In this document: positions 21,068-31,900 of the stretch, one piece after another | How positions within the stretch are numbered: position 1 is the stretch's first letter | Layout: each line of letters starts with the position of its first letter | Assembly (NCBI GenBank): GCA_963576725.1 | Contig: OY755240.1 | Location: 14,128,378-14,192,377 of the forward strand | DNA from: Azorinus chamasolen | Taxonomy: Eukaryota; Mollusca; Bivalvia; Cardiida; Solecurtidae | Reading direction: 5' to 3' | DNA length: 64,000 bases | Notes under the pieces: generated by a model | The model's database searches: none | What the model was told of the DNA's origin: nothing | The model's input: only the letters and a program-made list of their open reading frames with translations | Made by a program: the position numbers and the translations under genes

Positions 21068-24000
21068 CCCTCGGCCTGTCATCGCGCAAGCAAAGAGGGA
21101 AGCGTAGCTACCGACTGTAAAAGGGTCGATAACCAAACATGCAGTGTGTTGCAATATAATAGGATCATAACCTTTCTTTTTAAATTTTTTAATGCGTTTT
21201 ATAAACAAATCATGAAAATGGATATGACCCCGAATTTTCCTAAGTTTGTAGATAACATCCCCATAAAATTCTGGTTGAGAAATGCCTTGTCGCAGTAACG
21301 TCCGTAGATTGCAATTATATTTACTAATGAGAGGTAAATTTCGATAATAAAATTTAGAAAAGGTTTTCCGAAGTTTGTGATATCTGTAACCTTGCTTAAG
21401 AAGTTTATCAGTTATAACTAAATTACGTCTGTTAAAATCTTCAAGCAAAGAACAGGCTCGGGCAAACCTAATAAGTTGAGAAATATAAACACCATAAGAT
21501 GTAGAACGTGGCACATCCCCATCTAGAAAAGGATAATTAACAATTTTAAAATTAAAATCTTCTCTTTTATCGTATACTTTGGACGAAACTTTATCATTTG
21601 TAATTGAAAGATTCAAATCTAGAAATGAAGCATTAATGTCAGATTGATTAGCTTTGTTTAAAGACAGTTCTTTTGGGTAGATTGAAGAAACCATAGTATC
21701 AAAATAAGGATTATCTAAATTCAAAATATCGTCTAAATACCTTGAAGTTTTATTAAAAGCATTAACAATATCGGTCTGTGTATCAGGTTTTAAGCTAAGC
21801 ATAAAATCCCTCTCGTAGCAATACAAAAACAAATCTGCAACAAGAGGGGCACAATTTGTACCCATGGGTATACCAACAACTTGACGATATATGGTATCTC
21901 CATAACGCACAAATATATTATCTAAAAGAAAGGTAAGAGATCTACAAACATCAAGGCAAGTCCACATTGTGTAATGTTCAACTTCTGAATTCGAAAAGAA
22001 TGAACGTTGAACATTACAAGCAATGAACATTTTGTTTTCTCTGGCAAAGGTTTTTTCTATTAATTTAATAAGTCTATCCTTTATAAGATGGTGAGGTAGA
22101 GTAGTATAGAGTGTAGAGAAATCATAAGAGCTCAGTAAAGAAATGTTATACTGTTCATTTTCAAGTTTTGTTAAAACATCATTTGAATTTTTTATGGACC
22201 AAAAAACATTAATACCAGAATTTTCATATATTTTATCACAGTAGCGTTTAACATGTTCTTTGATCGTAGTAAGACAGGACGTCAAAAGTATAGATAATTT
22301 AGTAGTGGTACAACAGCTAGAGTTTGCAATAAAACGCGACTTATAAGGGTTTTTATGTAGTTTCGGAATCCAGTACAAAGTAGAAAGTTTATGTTGTTTT
22401 ATGTTAGGACCAGACTTAAAATCATTGCACATTTTTACATGTTCCGAGACTATATCTTTTTCAGGTGTTTGAACTGTTATATAAGTTTTTGAATCAGTTA
22501 GCTCCTTCTTTAAAACATCAACATAATACAATCTTCAAATAATGATTACATTGTTTGATGCCTTGTCAGCAGGAACAAGAACATAATCTGAATGAAAATT
22601 AGAAATGTTTTTCTTCAAGTAGCGAAATGTAACTCTAGGTCGAGGTGGTAAAAGATGGTTATTTGATTTGTAAAAAGTTATTCGTGTATCAATAATATCG
22701 AAAATACATTTCTTCCAATCCGAAAGGGCATTAACATCAGCATGTTCTCGTCGACACCATTTGATGCAGAATTCTTGAATAGCTTCCGCAATATGAGTTC
22801 GACAAGCGTCAAAATCAATAAGGGAAGGTAATCTATATTTAGGTCCTTTAGTTAGGAGGGTCCTGAGACGTTTATCCTTAATGATATCAAAATTACCAGT
22901 AATGACATGACCAACTGGTTTATAGCAAAAGCTAGAAATGCTACAATCTCAAGAAATAGGGGTATTAACATCAACATTTAAGTCAGAGACAATTTTATTG
23001 TAGTTCAAAATAACATTTCTAATAGGTTTATTATATTTATAACAGATGATAGGTGATTCAGAGTTGATGAAATATTTGGGAATAGCATCGATTACATTCT
23101 TATCACGAAATATACTTTGAATATCAATAAAATCGATACCTTTATTTAGGAACTGAAGTTTCAGAAAATGTCTTTTATGTTCAGATTCTTTATCAATACG
23201 TGGACGAAGAACATGCTGTGTGTAACTTTGTATAAGTGAGGCAGTATTAATTAACGGATCTGTACGCATATAGATTTTATCAGCCTCTTCGTCTATTGAC
23301 TTAAGACAGGAAAAGGGTAAAGACGATAAACAAGATAACATAGAATGTTTACCAGTTTGTTTTAGAATAGTATGTAAATCATGAATAGACATATTACGAC
23401 GTAATTTACGCTTAATATTACCATTTCTACGTCTGCCATGTGATCTACTTTTACGTTTTCGAATAGAAAATATAGAGAAAATGTCGATACTTGGATCTTT
23501 AGAAATATTGCCGCTTTGGAAAATGTTATCATTAAGGCCTAAAGGAAAAGGTGTTTGTAATTTCTTTATCCAGTCTAGCTCTGTGATGAAACGAGCTTTA
23601 GATTTTAAACTACCAGTAGTTTTAGAATCATAATAAATTTGTTCTACTGGTTGAACCGAAACATATTTGAAAGAATGTCCTGTATGACGAAAATGCTGGT
23701 AAAGAAAATTGCGTACTTTTTTGATCCGGCAATGGTAACTGTGTTCACGAAACCTAGTTTTTAAAGAACGTCCTGTCTGACCTACATATTGAATGCCACA
23801 ACGTGGCGCATTTCATGTAAGAACATATATAATATTAGATGAGTTTCAGTCTAAATCAGAATTAATCTTCACACTAAACACTCTACCATTAACAAGAGAT
23901 TTAATTGTTGATCTAGTAGAAATGAAATTGCAACACATACACCTCTTACTATTGCACTTAGTAATTATTGGATACACCCTATGTCTTTTGTTCAAATAAT

Positions 24001-24256
24001 GTGAATTTAGATGGACTTTACTATAACGAATGATAGATTGCTTTAAAGGAGACAAAACGATTTTAGGTCCATTATGAAAAATGTTACTAATAGCCGAAGA
24101 GGGAACATGAAAAGATGAAGCAGAAGACAATTTTAGAGGTTTAATACAAACTGACGGCTGTAGTGATTGGAAATTAGCCAGGTTATGAGGAATCTGAACG
24201 GAAGACACAGAGTGTAAGTTTAAGTTATTAATTTTGAGTTTAGGGAGACTATTCAT
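21065..24256 (-). CDS. Naiad-like PLE polyprotein, four in-frame UGA (Sec)
   Basis: Single frame, 1,063 residues, start chosen at ATG 24,254-24,256 (MNSLPKLK) because the open frame upstream is low-complexity hydrophobic leader. In-frame UGA at 23,846-23,848 (residue 137), 23,813-23,815 (148), 22,949-22,951 (436) and 22,535-22,537 (574); no internal UAA or UAG; terminator UAG at 21,065-21,067. Domains: Cys cluster C101-x4-C106-x-CC; GIY-YIG core IIYVLT/QYVGQT (142-161) with Arg cluster 163-170 and Glu226 in TELDWIKKL; linker with U436-D-C438, apparently the family CxC motif with Sec first; RT with YWIPKLHK (628-635), YDFSTLYT (711-718), IPMGTNCAPL (796-805) and YLDD (840-843). Role: nuclease-primed reverse transcription of its own RNA in the nucleus. 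UGA as Sec is inferred from position, conservation and the SECIS. Confidence 0.85.
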
Positions 24257-24680
24257 ATTTTGTGTAGTAATTGTAGCACCCTTCTGTAAAAAGCGACATA
24301 CGTATGTAACGAAAAGTGGTGTAAAATAATAGAAAACATACCAGAGGTTATGACAAAAATAAAGAAGACTAAGAATATGAATGAAACATTGAATAGTGAA
24401 ACATTGAATGGGTAAAAAGTAAGAAGAAACACAAATAAGGTAAAGTCGCACTAGAGAAAACGCAAACGGCACAAATCTTAAAAGGGAAATTAAAATAGTC
24501 ACACAATATGTCGGTGAGTACGGAAGCCACCATGAAGTGCAAAGTACGGTGTAAAGGTATGAGGAAACACATTGAATGTAGAGCAATTCCTGCAAGAGGA
24601 AGAAAACAATATTGATTGGATGTACGGGGAGACGTTTCACCGCCGCCACACTGCACAAACAACACTATTGTGCTTATAAA
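24257..24680 (-). other. PLE-A 5' leader between pseudo-LTR and ORF
   Basis: The frame stays open upstream of 24,256 to an ATG at 24,658 (134 more codons, rich in Leu, Phe, Tyr, Ile). It resembles untranslated leader rather than conserved protein, and no related copy in the window covers it, so I treat it as 5'UTR. A longer N-terminus cannot be excluded. Confidence 0.5.
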
Positions 24681-25058
24681 TGGAAAAGTAGTAAAGTCAA
24701 GCAGGCAAAGCCACATGCAAGACGCAACCACCACCAAAACACCGATAGACAGCATCACACACACACACACAACCACACACCCAAACGCACACGCACACAC
24801 ACGAAATGAACACAGAAAACACCAAAAGACACACAAGAACCAGGGACAAACGTTCCACAACATGAACAAACCACAAGCACAAAGACGCAATGCAAACAAA
24901 AGGAAGGGTGACAAAGAGAGTACCGCCTTGGCACGGTCAGCAGCAAAAACACCACTGGGGGTTTAAACCGGTTTACGGACGTCCTAACCTCACACTTCTC
25001 TCAAAGTCACCCTAGCTTTACAAATATTGTAAATAAAGGTATCCCCGCTGGACTTAAG
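24681..25058 (-). repeat. PLE pseudo-LTR, upstream copy
   Basis: A 3'UTR segment placed directly upstream of the complete PLE, starting at GTCCAGCGGGGATACC (minus strand) and ending CTTTTCCA. Matches 20,483-20,860 by eye without differences. Contains the conserved box (about 24,918-25,003), so it could carry the promoter or processing signal of the downstream unit. Confidence 0.85.
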
Positions 25059-25333
25059 TTTGTAGATAACATCCCCATAAAATTCTGGTTGAGAAATGCA
25101 TTGTTGCAGTAACGTCCGTAGATTGCAATTATATTTACTAATGAGTGGTAAATTTCGATAATAAAAATTAGAAAACGTTTTCCGAAGTTTGCGATATATG
25201 TAACCTTGCTTAAGAAGTTTATCAGTTATAACTAAATTACGACTGTTAAAATCTTCTAGCAAAGAACAGGCTCTGGCAAACCGAATACGTTTAGAAATAT
25301 AAACCCCATAAGATGTAGAACGGGGCACATCTC
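25059..25333 (-). mobile_element. Old PLE-A copy, middle segment
   Basis: RT C-terminal coding (GDVPRSTSYGVYISKRIRFA region) of the older PLE-A, more diverged than the complete copy. It continues at 34,549 on one side and 20,482 on the other, which dates it as the oldest layer of this nest. Confidence 0.8.
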
Positions 25334-25412
25334 AATCTTTAAGCGCTTTTGAACGCACATATCCTGTGTGAAAAGAGCGCTATATAAATGTGGTATATTT
25401 ACACTATTTGTA

Positions 25413-25990
25413 TGTAACCCAGGTTTAGATCCCCTGTACCGTTGCTAGCGCTGTATCTTGAAACAGACTATAGCATTGTCGAATTCCGCTTGTTATAGCC
25501 CGTTTCATTATTTATATTTATTTACCTGTATATGTCCATGGTTGGAAAGAGAGAGTGAACCGGTTTGGGAGTGTCTGATATATGCGTGCGAGGATAACGT
25601 GGTTATTTTAGTCACGTGACACGAGTTAACGTGCAACATCTCCTTTAGCTCCCGCTCTCATTCTGGCTCTAACTCTTCTAGCGAAGACATCATATCTTTA
25701 CTTCTCTACTTAATTACTAAGCAGGCTTCATATTCCGACCAGCTGGTGAGTTTACTTAGTTTATTTATTAGTTAATTACACTGAATCGCTTGAATATTGT
25801 ATTTATGCGTATCTGACAATGCTGCATTTACTGAATTTGTTAGAAATAGTCGTTTCTCTGAACTTATGTTCTGTTTATCTGTTTTGCAGACCCTATTCAA
25901 CCCTATTCATCTATATATTACAATTACTGTTGGAGAATACACTAAACGAACTCCACTAGGGTTTTGTCATCCTTATCTACCCTGGTTACA
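25413..25990 (+). repeat. 5' LTR
   Basis: TGTAACCCAGG...CCTGGTTACA with perfect 7-bp inverted ends. Compared with the 3' LTR I see about three differences (TTATTTT versus TAATTT near 25,612; AGGG versus AGGC near 25,961). Contains GTCACGTGAC, an E-box-bearing palindrome, near 25,613-25,622. Confidence 0.92.
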
Positions 25991-26010
25991 TTGGCGACCA
26001 CGACAAGTTC
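25991..26010 (+). promoter_or_regulatory. Primer binding site
   Basis: Immediately after the 5' LTR: TTGGCGACCACGACAAG. TGGCGACC at this position is used in some gypsy-group elements as complement to the 3' end of an arginine tRNA. The tRNA identity is inference. Confidence 0.5.
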
Positions 26011-27682
26011 TCCAACTTTGGGTCAGCTTGGTGGAAGCGCGAGACGTCACCATCTCGTGGACTTCATAGCTTGCGTTTTAGAGCGGAGTACATTTTGGAC
26101 CATGGAATTGGAAGGACGAGCGTCTTCAGATTTATCTACTTTCTTCTAGACGACTCCGGCTTTCTCTTCGTCAGTGCTTTTTTCTTTGTGGGCCCACACA
26201 CACGTGTGAATACGTGATATCATTTTTTTCTGTGCACAAGTTTTTTTCTCTCAGTGTTAAGTACTGCGTATATCGATAGCAGAGTGCATTTTTGTGCTGA
26301 TATCAGCTGTTTGAACTCGCGCGAGAGTCAACGAGACTACGAGACTACACGACCATCACCGGAAGTGTTTGTGACCTTGTGGCTGCTGTGTTTTCTGTGA
26401 TATTTTCTTGTTTTAAACTGTGTTATTCTTTGAAAAGGACGGACTAGGACTATGCAGTAAGTGTTGCATTTATATTTTCCTTATTTTGTTGTATTTATTT
26501 TGCATTGTCATGTTTTCTTAACGAGTATATTCGTGGCGAATTTCCTGTTTCCAAATTGTGAGATAGACTATAGCCAACCTTGACTTTTCATTCGGACTCA
26601 CTCGGCATTTTCCAAAAACAGCTGTTTTCTTTTTCGTTCTTCTTTCGTTCCGGTTTACTTTGTATAGCTGTGATAGAATTTTGTGAAGGAAATCAGGAGG
26701 TCTAACCACGAACATATATTAGTATAGTTGTTTTATCTGTGGTACGTGAACGCTAGAGCGTTACATCTTGTAAATATGGGTTTAGTTTGATATATTATTT
26801 TCTACAATGTTTACAGGTTGGTTTGACCTATATACCGCTAGATATAGCCATAGTTAGTGTTATGGTTTAGAGTTTTAATTTTGCACCGCTTAAAAGCTGG
26901 TCGGAAACAAAACTTAAGGATCTTGTTCATTGTGTTTATATGGTCTGTTTACTATCACCCTGTGTACTTCATATCTTTCTGTATATCTTCTGAAAACCTT
27001 TATTCTCGCTATATCTGAACACCCTTTGGAAATTGAGTTATGGATAGACAGAAGGATGGATGGAAGCAGAACCCTACATACAGAGGAAGGTGAATATCTA
27101 GTTTGATAGTGTGTACTTATTTTCTGTGTTATTTTATACATATTTTTGTTAGCGCAGAGTGACTGTATATTAATTATAGGGATATAGGACATAATATTCA
27201 TTTGGGGAATCTATTTAATTAGGTATTTTCAGGTTTTCTAATAGTAAATTACTCATTGCTGTTGGAATAAATCTGTAAACTATTTGTAATATTCTCAGGA
27301 ATCTGTAGGATTTGTACTACTGCTTAATTTTATGCATTTGGACTGCTTTGCTGTCTTAGAAATTTCAGCAGGACTAGTTTGCTTTGTTTTCATTGCTTGC
27401 ACACGACGTCTGCTATACTTATTTAATTGCCCGTGTAAGTTGATATTTACAGTGCATTGTGTTTTTTTTTCCATATTTGCTCTAGCGGTGATTATCTTTT
27501 GGTCATTTTTGTTTGTTTTTGGACTGTATATGGGATAAATTTTCATTTTTAGACTTTTTGAGCTGGTTTTTTTTATGATTTAGAACTGGAACCTTTTTTT
27601 TTTCATATACATGTAGTGTTTATTTGTAAGAGACTTCAGAGGCAGTTTTTTCTTGATTCTTTGGATATATTGTTTATTCAAA
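26011..27682 (+). other. Long untranslated leader of the LTR element
   Basis: About 1.67 kb between PBS and gag without a credible frame. A good donor-like GTAAGT lies near 26,457 and an acceptor-like TGTTTACAG near 26,817, so part of the leader could be spliced; this is only a suggestion. Confidence 0.4.
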
Positions 27683-28927
27683 ATGGCAGAAATGTTGACA
27701 GATGATGAGGTACTTGCAGCTGTGAGCTCTAGGGGTCTTGTACCTTACCCAACCCCTACTCCACGCAGATCACGCCTTGCAAGCAGTATAGATCCTAAGC
27801 CTACACCTAGACCCAGGAATCCAAAGCCCCATATGTTCCCTACAGCTTCCCTCCTTACTCCTTTAAATGATTTTTCTAGTTCAGTACTTGTACCAGATAA
27901 GAAACCCAGGACATTATTTCCTCCACCTACTTCTACACCATATGTTGCACCAGTCATTGACAAATCTAAAACTTCTTTACAGTATGTTACTTCCACTTCT
28001 CAGCATAAGTTTCCATATTTCTCTGGTGATGACCAGAAGGGGGATGTTTCATACAATGAGTGGAGATTTAGTGTCCGCTGTCATATGAAAGATCGAGACA
28101 TTGCACCAAGTTCTGTGATTGCGTCTATTCACCGTTCTTTGCGTGGAACTGCCATGAAAGCTATCATGTCTCTAGGAGATGACGCACCTCTTGATGCTAT
28201 TCTCAGACATCTTGATACTCTGTTTGAAGACGTTTCTTCACAATGTCTGATCATGCAGGAGTTCTTTAATTCTTATCAGAGACACGATGAGTCGGTCACC
28301 AGCTTTGGATGTCGTCTCAACAGTCTTCTGCAAGAAGCTGTGAACCGTGGTAAGCTTTTGGAAGCTTCCAAAAATGACATGTTACGTCATAAGTTTTGGC
28401 TGTCACTCCACTCTGAGAGACTGAAAGATAGAACCAGTCATAAGTATGACAGTGTATTGGATTTTCAGACACTTGTCCAGGAGATCAGAACTGTTGAGAA
28501 GGAGATTTCTCTCACTTCCAACAAAGGCACTCACCAGCCTCTTGTTGCATCTGATCAACTCTCTGATCTCGAGCGGAGGTTTGACTCCAAGATAGAGAAG
28601 TTGCAGAAAGATCTATATGCTCAGTTAGATGACAAGTTGTCTAAGATCTTGGACAGGCTTGATACTTCTCAGCCTACTTCTGCACCTAACACCAACACCA
28701 ACACCAACTCCCGCAACTACACAACACCAAATAACTCATACACACAGAACACCAGATACCATGGTAACAGAGGTAGAGGTAGAGGAAGATCTCACTACAA
28801 CAACAACAACAACACACAGAGTTATCAATACAACAACAGCAACACCACACACGGTTATCAACACAACAACAACAGCAACACCACACAGAATTATCAACAT
28901 TCTTTAAACGGCCAGGGGCCTCAGTAG
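27683..28927 (+). CDS. gag: Gag of the Ty3/gypsy element
   Basis: 414 residues starting MAEMLTDDEV; an in-frame ATG 30 bases upstream lacks conserved-looking sequence. The N-terminus is proline-rich. About residues 110-300 look like a retrotransposon capsid (FSGDDQKGDVSYNEWRFSVR, LRGTAMKAIMSLGDDAPL, YDSVLDFQTLVQEIRTVEKE), reminiscent of PNMA-type Gag domains. A coiled region with DLERRFDSKIEKLQKD follows, then an RGRGRGR box and an Asn/Thr/Gln-rich tail. No CCHC zinc knuckle is present; the RG box may bind RNA instead. It packages element RNA in cytoplasmic particles. The gene ends in TAG inside the frameshift stem, overlapping the pol frame. Confidence 0.88.
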   Translation: MAEMLTDDEVLAAVSSRGLVPYPTPTPRRSRLASSIDPKPTPRPRNPKPHMFPTASLLTPLNDFSSSVLVPDKKPRTLFPPPTSTPYVAPVIDKSKTSLQYVTSTSQHKFPYFSGDDQKGDVSYNEWRFSVRCHMKDRDIAPSSVIASIHRSLRGTAMKAIMSLGDDAPLDAILRHLDTLFEDVSSQCLIMQEFFNSYQRHDESVTSFGCRLNSLLQEAVNRGKLLEASKNDMLRHKFWLSLHSERLKDRTSHKYDSVLDFQTLVQEIRTVEKEISLTSNKGTHQPLVASDQLSDLERRFDSKIEKLQKDLYAQLDDKLSKILDRLDTSQPTSAPNTNTNTNSRNYTTPNNSYTQNTRYHGNRGRGRGRSHYNNNNNTQSYQYNNSNTTHGYQHNNNSNTTQNYQHSLNGQGPQ

Positions 28928-28943
28928 ATGGCCATACTGAGGC
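28903..28943 (+). promoter_or_regulatory. -1 ribosomal frameshift signal, gag-pol
   Basis: Heptamer TTTAAAC at 28,903-28,909 sits in gag frame as T TTA AAC, the classical X XXY YYZ slip site. After an 8-nt spacer there is a perfect 9-bp stem GCCTCAGTA/TACTGAGGC (28,918-28,926 with 28,935-28,943) and an 8-nt loop. The pol frame is -1 relative to gag and is open through this point; the gag TAG lies in the stem. Confidence 0.82.
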
Positions 28944-31900
28944 TGTTTCTGCAGCTAGTGCTGTTTTGACACCAGATCAAACATGCGAGCCTAAGGCCAA
29001 ATTGATAGGTTCAGCCAATGAGGCAACTGTTATACTTCATGGTCAGGAAGTTGTTGCTCTCATTGACAGTGGCTCTATGGTAACCACTGTATCGGAGTCT
29101 TTCTATAACTCCATTCCTCATAGACCATCTCTCGAAGACTTGAATGTCTTACTTGATATTTCTGTAGCTGATGGTTCAAAGTTGCAGTACCTTGGTTACA
29201 TTGATACTACTATTTCAGTACCATTTATCACAGATTCCCTTTTACCTGTACCTGTACTGGTTGTTCCAGATACACATTACAATTACACTTGCCCCGTTAT
29301 AATTGGAACAAATGTCATCAGACCCTTAAAGCAGATGTCTTTGAACTCTGAAGTTCCAAGTGAATGGCAGATAGCCATGGATAGTTTGAATGTTCAGACA
29401 TTCTCTGTCAAGGCTTGTACTCGTAAGCCTATATCTGTTGATCCATACCAGACTTTGATAGTTAATGGGTTCATCAGAAATGCTGACAGCTCTATAGCTG
29501 AAGTTGTCACAGAGAATGTTGTCTCTTCAACTCTGTCAGTGTGCCCTAGAGTGGTTAAACTCGGCAAACTTGATTATTGCAGAATCCCAGTCAAAGTATG
29601 CAACATGACTGCAAAGCCTGTGGTGATCAAGCCTAGGTCTGCAATATGTCAGATCAGTGAGGTCAAAGTTGTTGATAGTTTGGGTTCGGATCCACAACCA
29701 ACTTCATCTCCTTCTTCTTCTAAGCTGTCATCTTTAGAAGAGTTGGGTATCAAGATCAACAGTTCAGATCTCACTGAAGAGCAATATATTCGTGCTCAAC
29801 AGGTCCTCGGTAAATGGGACCATATATTTTCTAAAGGACCCAATGATATTGGCTGTGCCGACCTGGTCAAACATAAGATCGTTTTGACGGATGACACCCC
29901 TTTTAAGCAGCCATATAGGAGGATTCCTCCTGGCATGTACGAAGAAGTACGGCAGCATATTAAGGACATGCTTAGTGCTGGAGTCATAAGAGAGTCAGAC
30001 AGTCCTTACTCTTCCAATGTTGTTTTAGTTAGGAAGAAAGATAACTCTCTTCGTTTCTGCATTGACTATAGAACTCTCAATGCTAAGACTCGCAAGGATG
30101 CCTATTCTCTACCCCGTTTTGATGACACCATAGATACTCTGGCAGGATCCAAGTTTTTTAGTAAACTGGATCTGCGCTCAGGTTACTGGCATGTCGAGAT
30201 GGAAGAGGCGGACAAAGCTAAGACTGCCTTCTCAGTCGGTAATCTGGGGTTCCATGAGTGTGAGCGTCTAAGTTTTGGGCTCTGCAACGCACCAGGTACT
30301 TTTCAGAGGCTCATGGAGAAATGTATGGGGGAATTACACCTCAGAGAGTGCCTCATCTTCATAGATGACATTCTGATTTTCTCTAAATCTTTCGAGGAGC
30401 ATCTTACACGCCTTGAATCTGTCTTTGGAAAACTTGAGCAGCATAATCTTAAGCTCAAACCTTCCAAATGTGAGTTCTTTGAAAGTTCTATCATATATCT
30501 GGGGCATGTAGTTAGTTCAGATGGAGTTTCCACAGACCCTGACAAGACTGCAGTTATAAGAAACTGGCAACCACCAAGCAATGTAAAAGAATTGCGTCAA
30601 TTTCTCGGTTTTGCCGGCTATTATAGAGGTTTTGTCAAAGACTACTCTTCTCTTGCTCAGCCTCTTAATGCTCTTCTTGAGGGCCACTGCACTGTCAAGC
30701 CCAAGCAAAGGAGGAAATCGAGGAAGAAATCCAAGAGTCCTACAGAATGGGTCTGGGGTGAAGAACAAGAGTGTGCTTTTAACACACTGAAGGATAGACT
30801 TGTCAATCCACCCATTCTTGCTTATGCAGACTACTCTTTGCCTTTCATTATCCATACGGACGCGTGTGGGAAGGGTCTTGGGGCTGTTCTGTATCAGAAG
30901 CAAGATGGGTTGGAGAAAGTCATAGCTTATGCTAACAGAAGTCTGCGTCCGAGTGAACGCAAGTACCCTGCCCATAAATTAGAGTTTCTGGCATTAAAGT
31001 GGGCGGTCACAGACAAATTCCATGATTATCTTATGGGAAATACATTTGAGGTTGTCACTGACAGCAACCCCCTCACATATGTCTTGACCACAGCCAAACT
31101 GGATGCCACTGGGCACCGTTGGGTATCTGCTCTCGCCAACTTCAACTTTACTATAAAGTATAGGTCTGGCAAGCAGAATACAGATGCTGACACTCTTAGC
31201 AGATTGTTTCCTGACTCTATTCAGGCAGTCTGCCAGTCAGTCATCAGCAACATTCCTCTTGTGGAAAGCTTGTCTATGTCTGATATTCCTCATCTGGCCA
31301 ATGAGGATGTGTCAACTCTTGATAACCTAACCAAGATTGACTGGCATAAAGAGCAGAAGCTAGACCCTGTCCTTGCCCGTGTTATTCACCTGCGGAGCAG
31401 TTGTTCTCGCCCCAGGGAAGACACATTAAGAAAAGAACTGCCAGCTGTGCAAAAGCATTTGCGCGAATGGAGTAAGCTCCATTTCGGAAGCGATGTTCTC
31501 TATAGAACAGCGTCATTGGATGGCCAGAAGGCAGAACAGCTTGTTGTACCCAACTCATTTAGAGCTAGGGCCATGAGGGGCATCCATGATGACACGGGCC
31601 ACCAGGGTAAAGAGAAGACCCTGTGGTTGGCTAGGCAGCGGTTCTATTGGCCTGGTCTTGAGAGGGACATAGAAGCCAAAGTACAGTCTTGCCCTAGATG
31701 TATTAGGCGCAAAACAGGTATCAAACCTGTGGCTCCTCTCAACCCTATCTCTAGTACGCATCCTATGGAGCTTGTTTGCATGGACTTTCTATCTCTAGAG
31801 AGGTCCAAGGGTGGCTTTGAGCATATTTTGGTCATCACAGATCATTTTACTCGATATGCTCAGGCTGTCCCCTGCAGAAATCAAACAGCCCAGACCACTG

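Larger units (their letters stand above)
20483..25058 (-). mobile_element. Complete Naiad-like PLE-A with pseudo-LTRs
   Basis: Runs from 25,058 to 20,483 on the minus strand. It consists of an upstream partial 3'UTR (pseudo-LTR, 25,058-24,681), a 5' leader, one selenoprotein-type ORF (24,256-21,065), then the 3'UTR with SECIS, box and GT-rich run, ending CTACTTTTCCAT. It splits an older PLE-A between ACAAACTT (25,059 side) and AGGAAAATT (20,482 side), so its boundaries are defined by an interrupted relative. The permuted domain order (GIY-YIG before RT) is the Naiad hallmark. Confidence 0.88.

Noticed and set aside
24257..24658. N-terminal extension of the PLE ORF from ATG 24,658
   Set aside because: It is open but hydrophobic and low in complexity, with no counterpart in other copies; more likely 5' leader. 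The start at 24,256 is retained.
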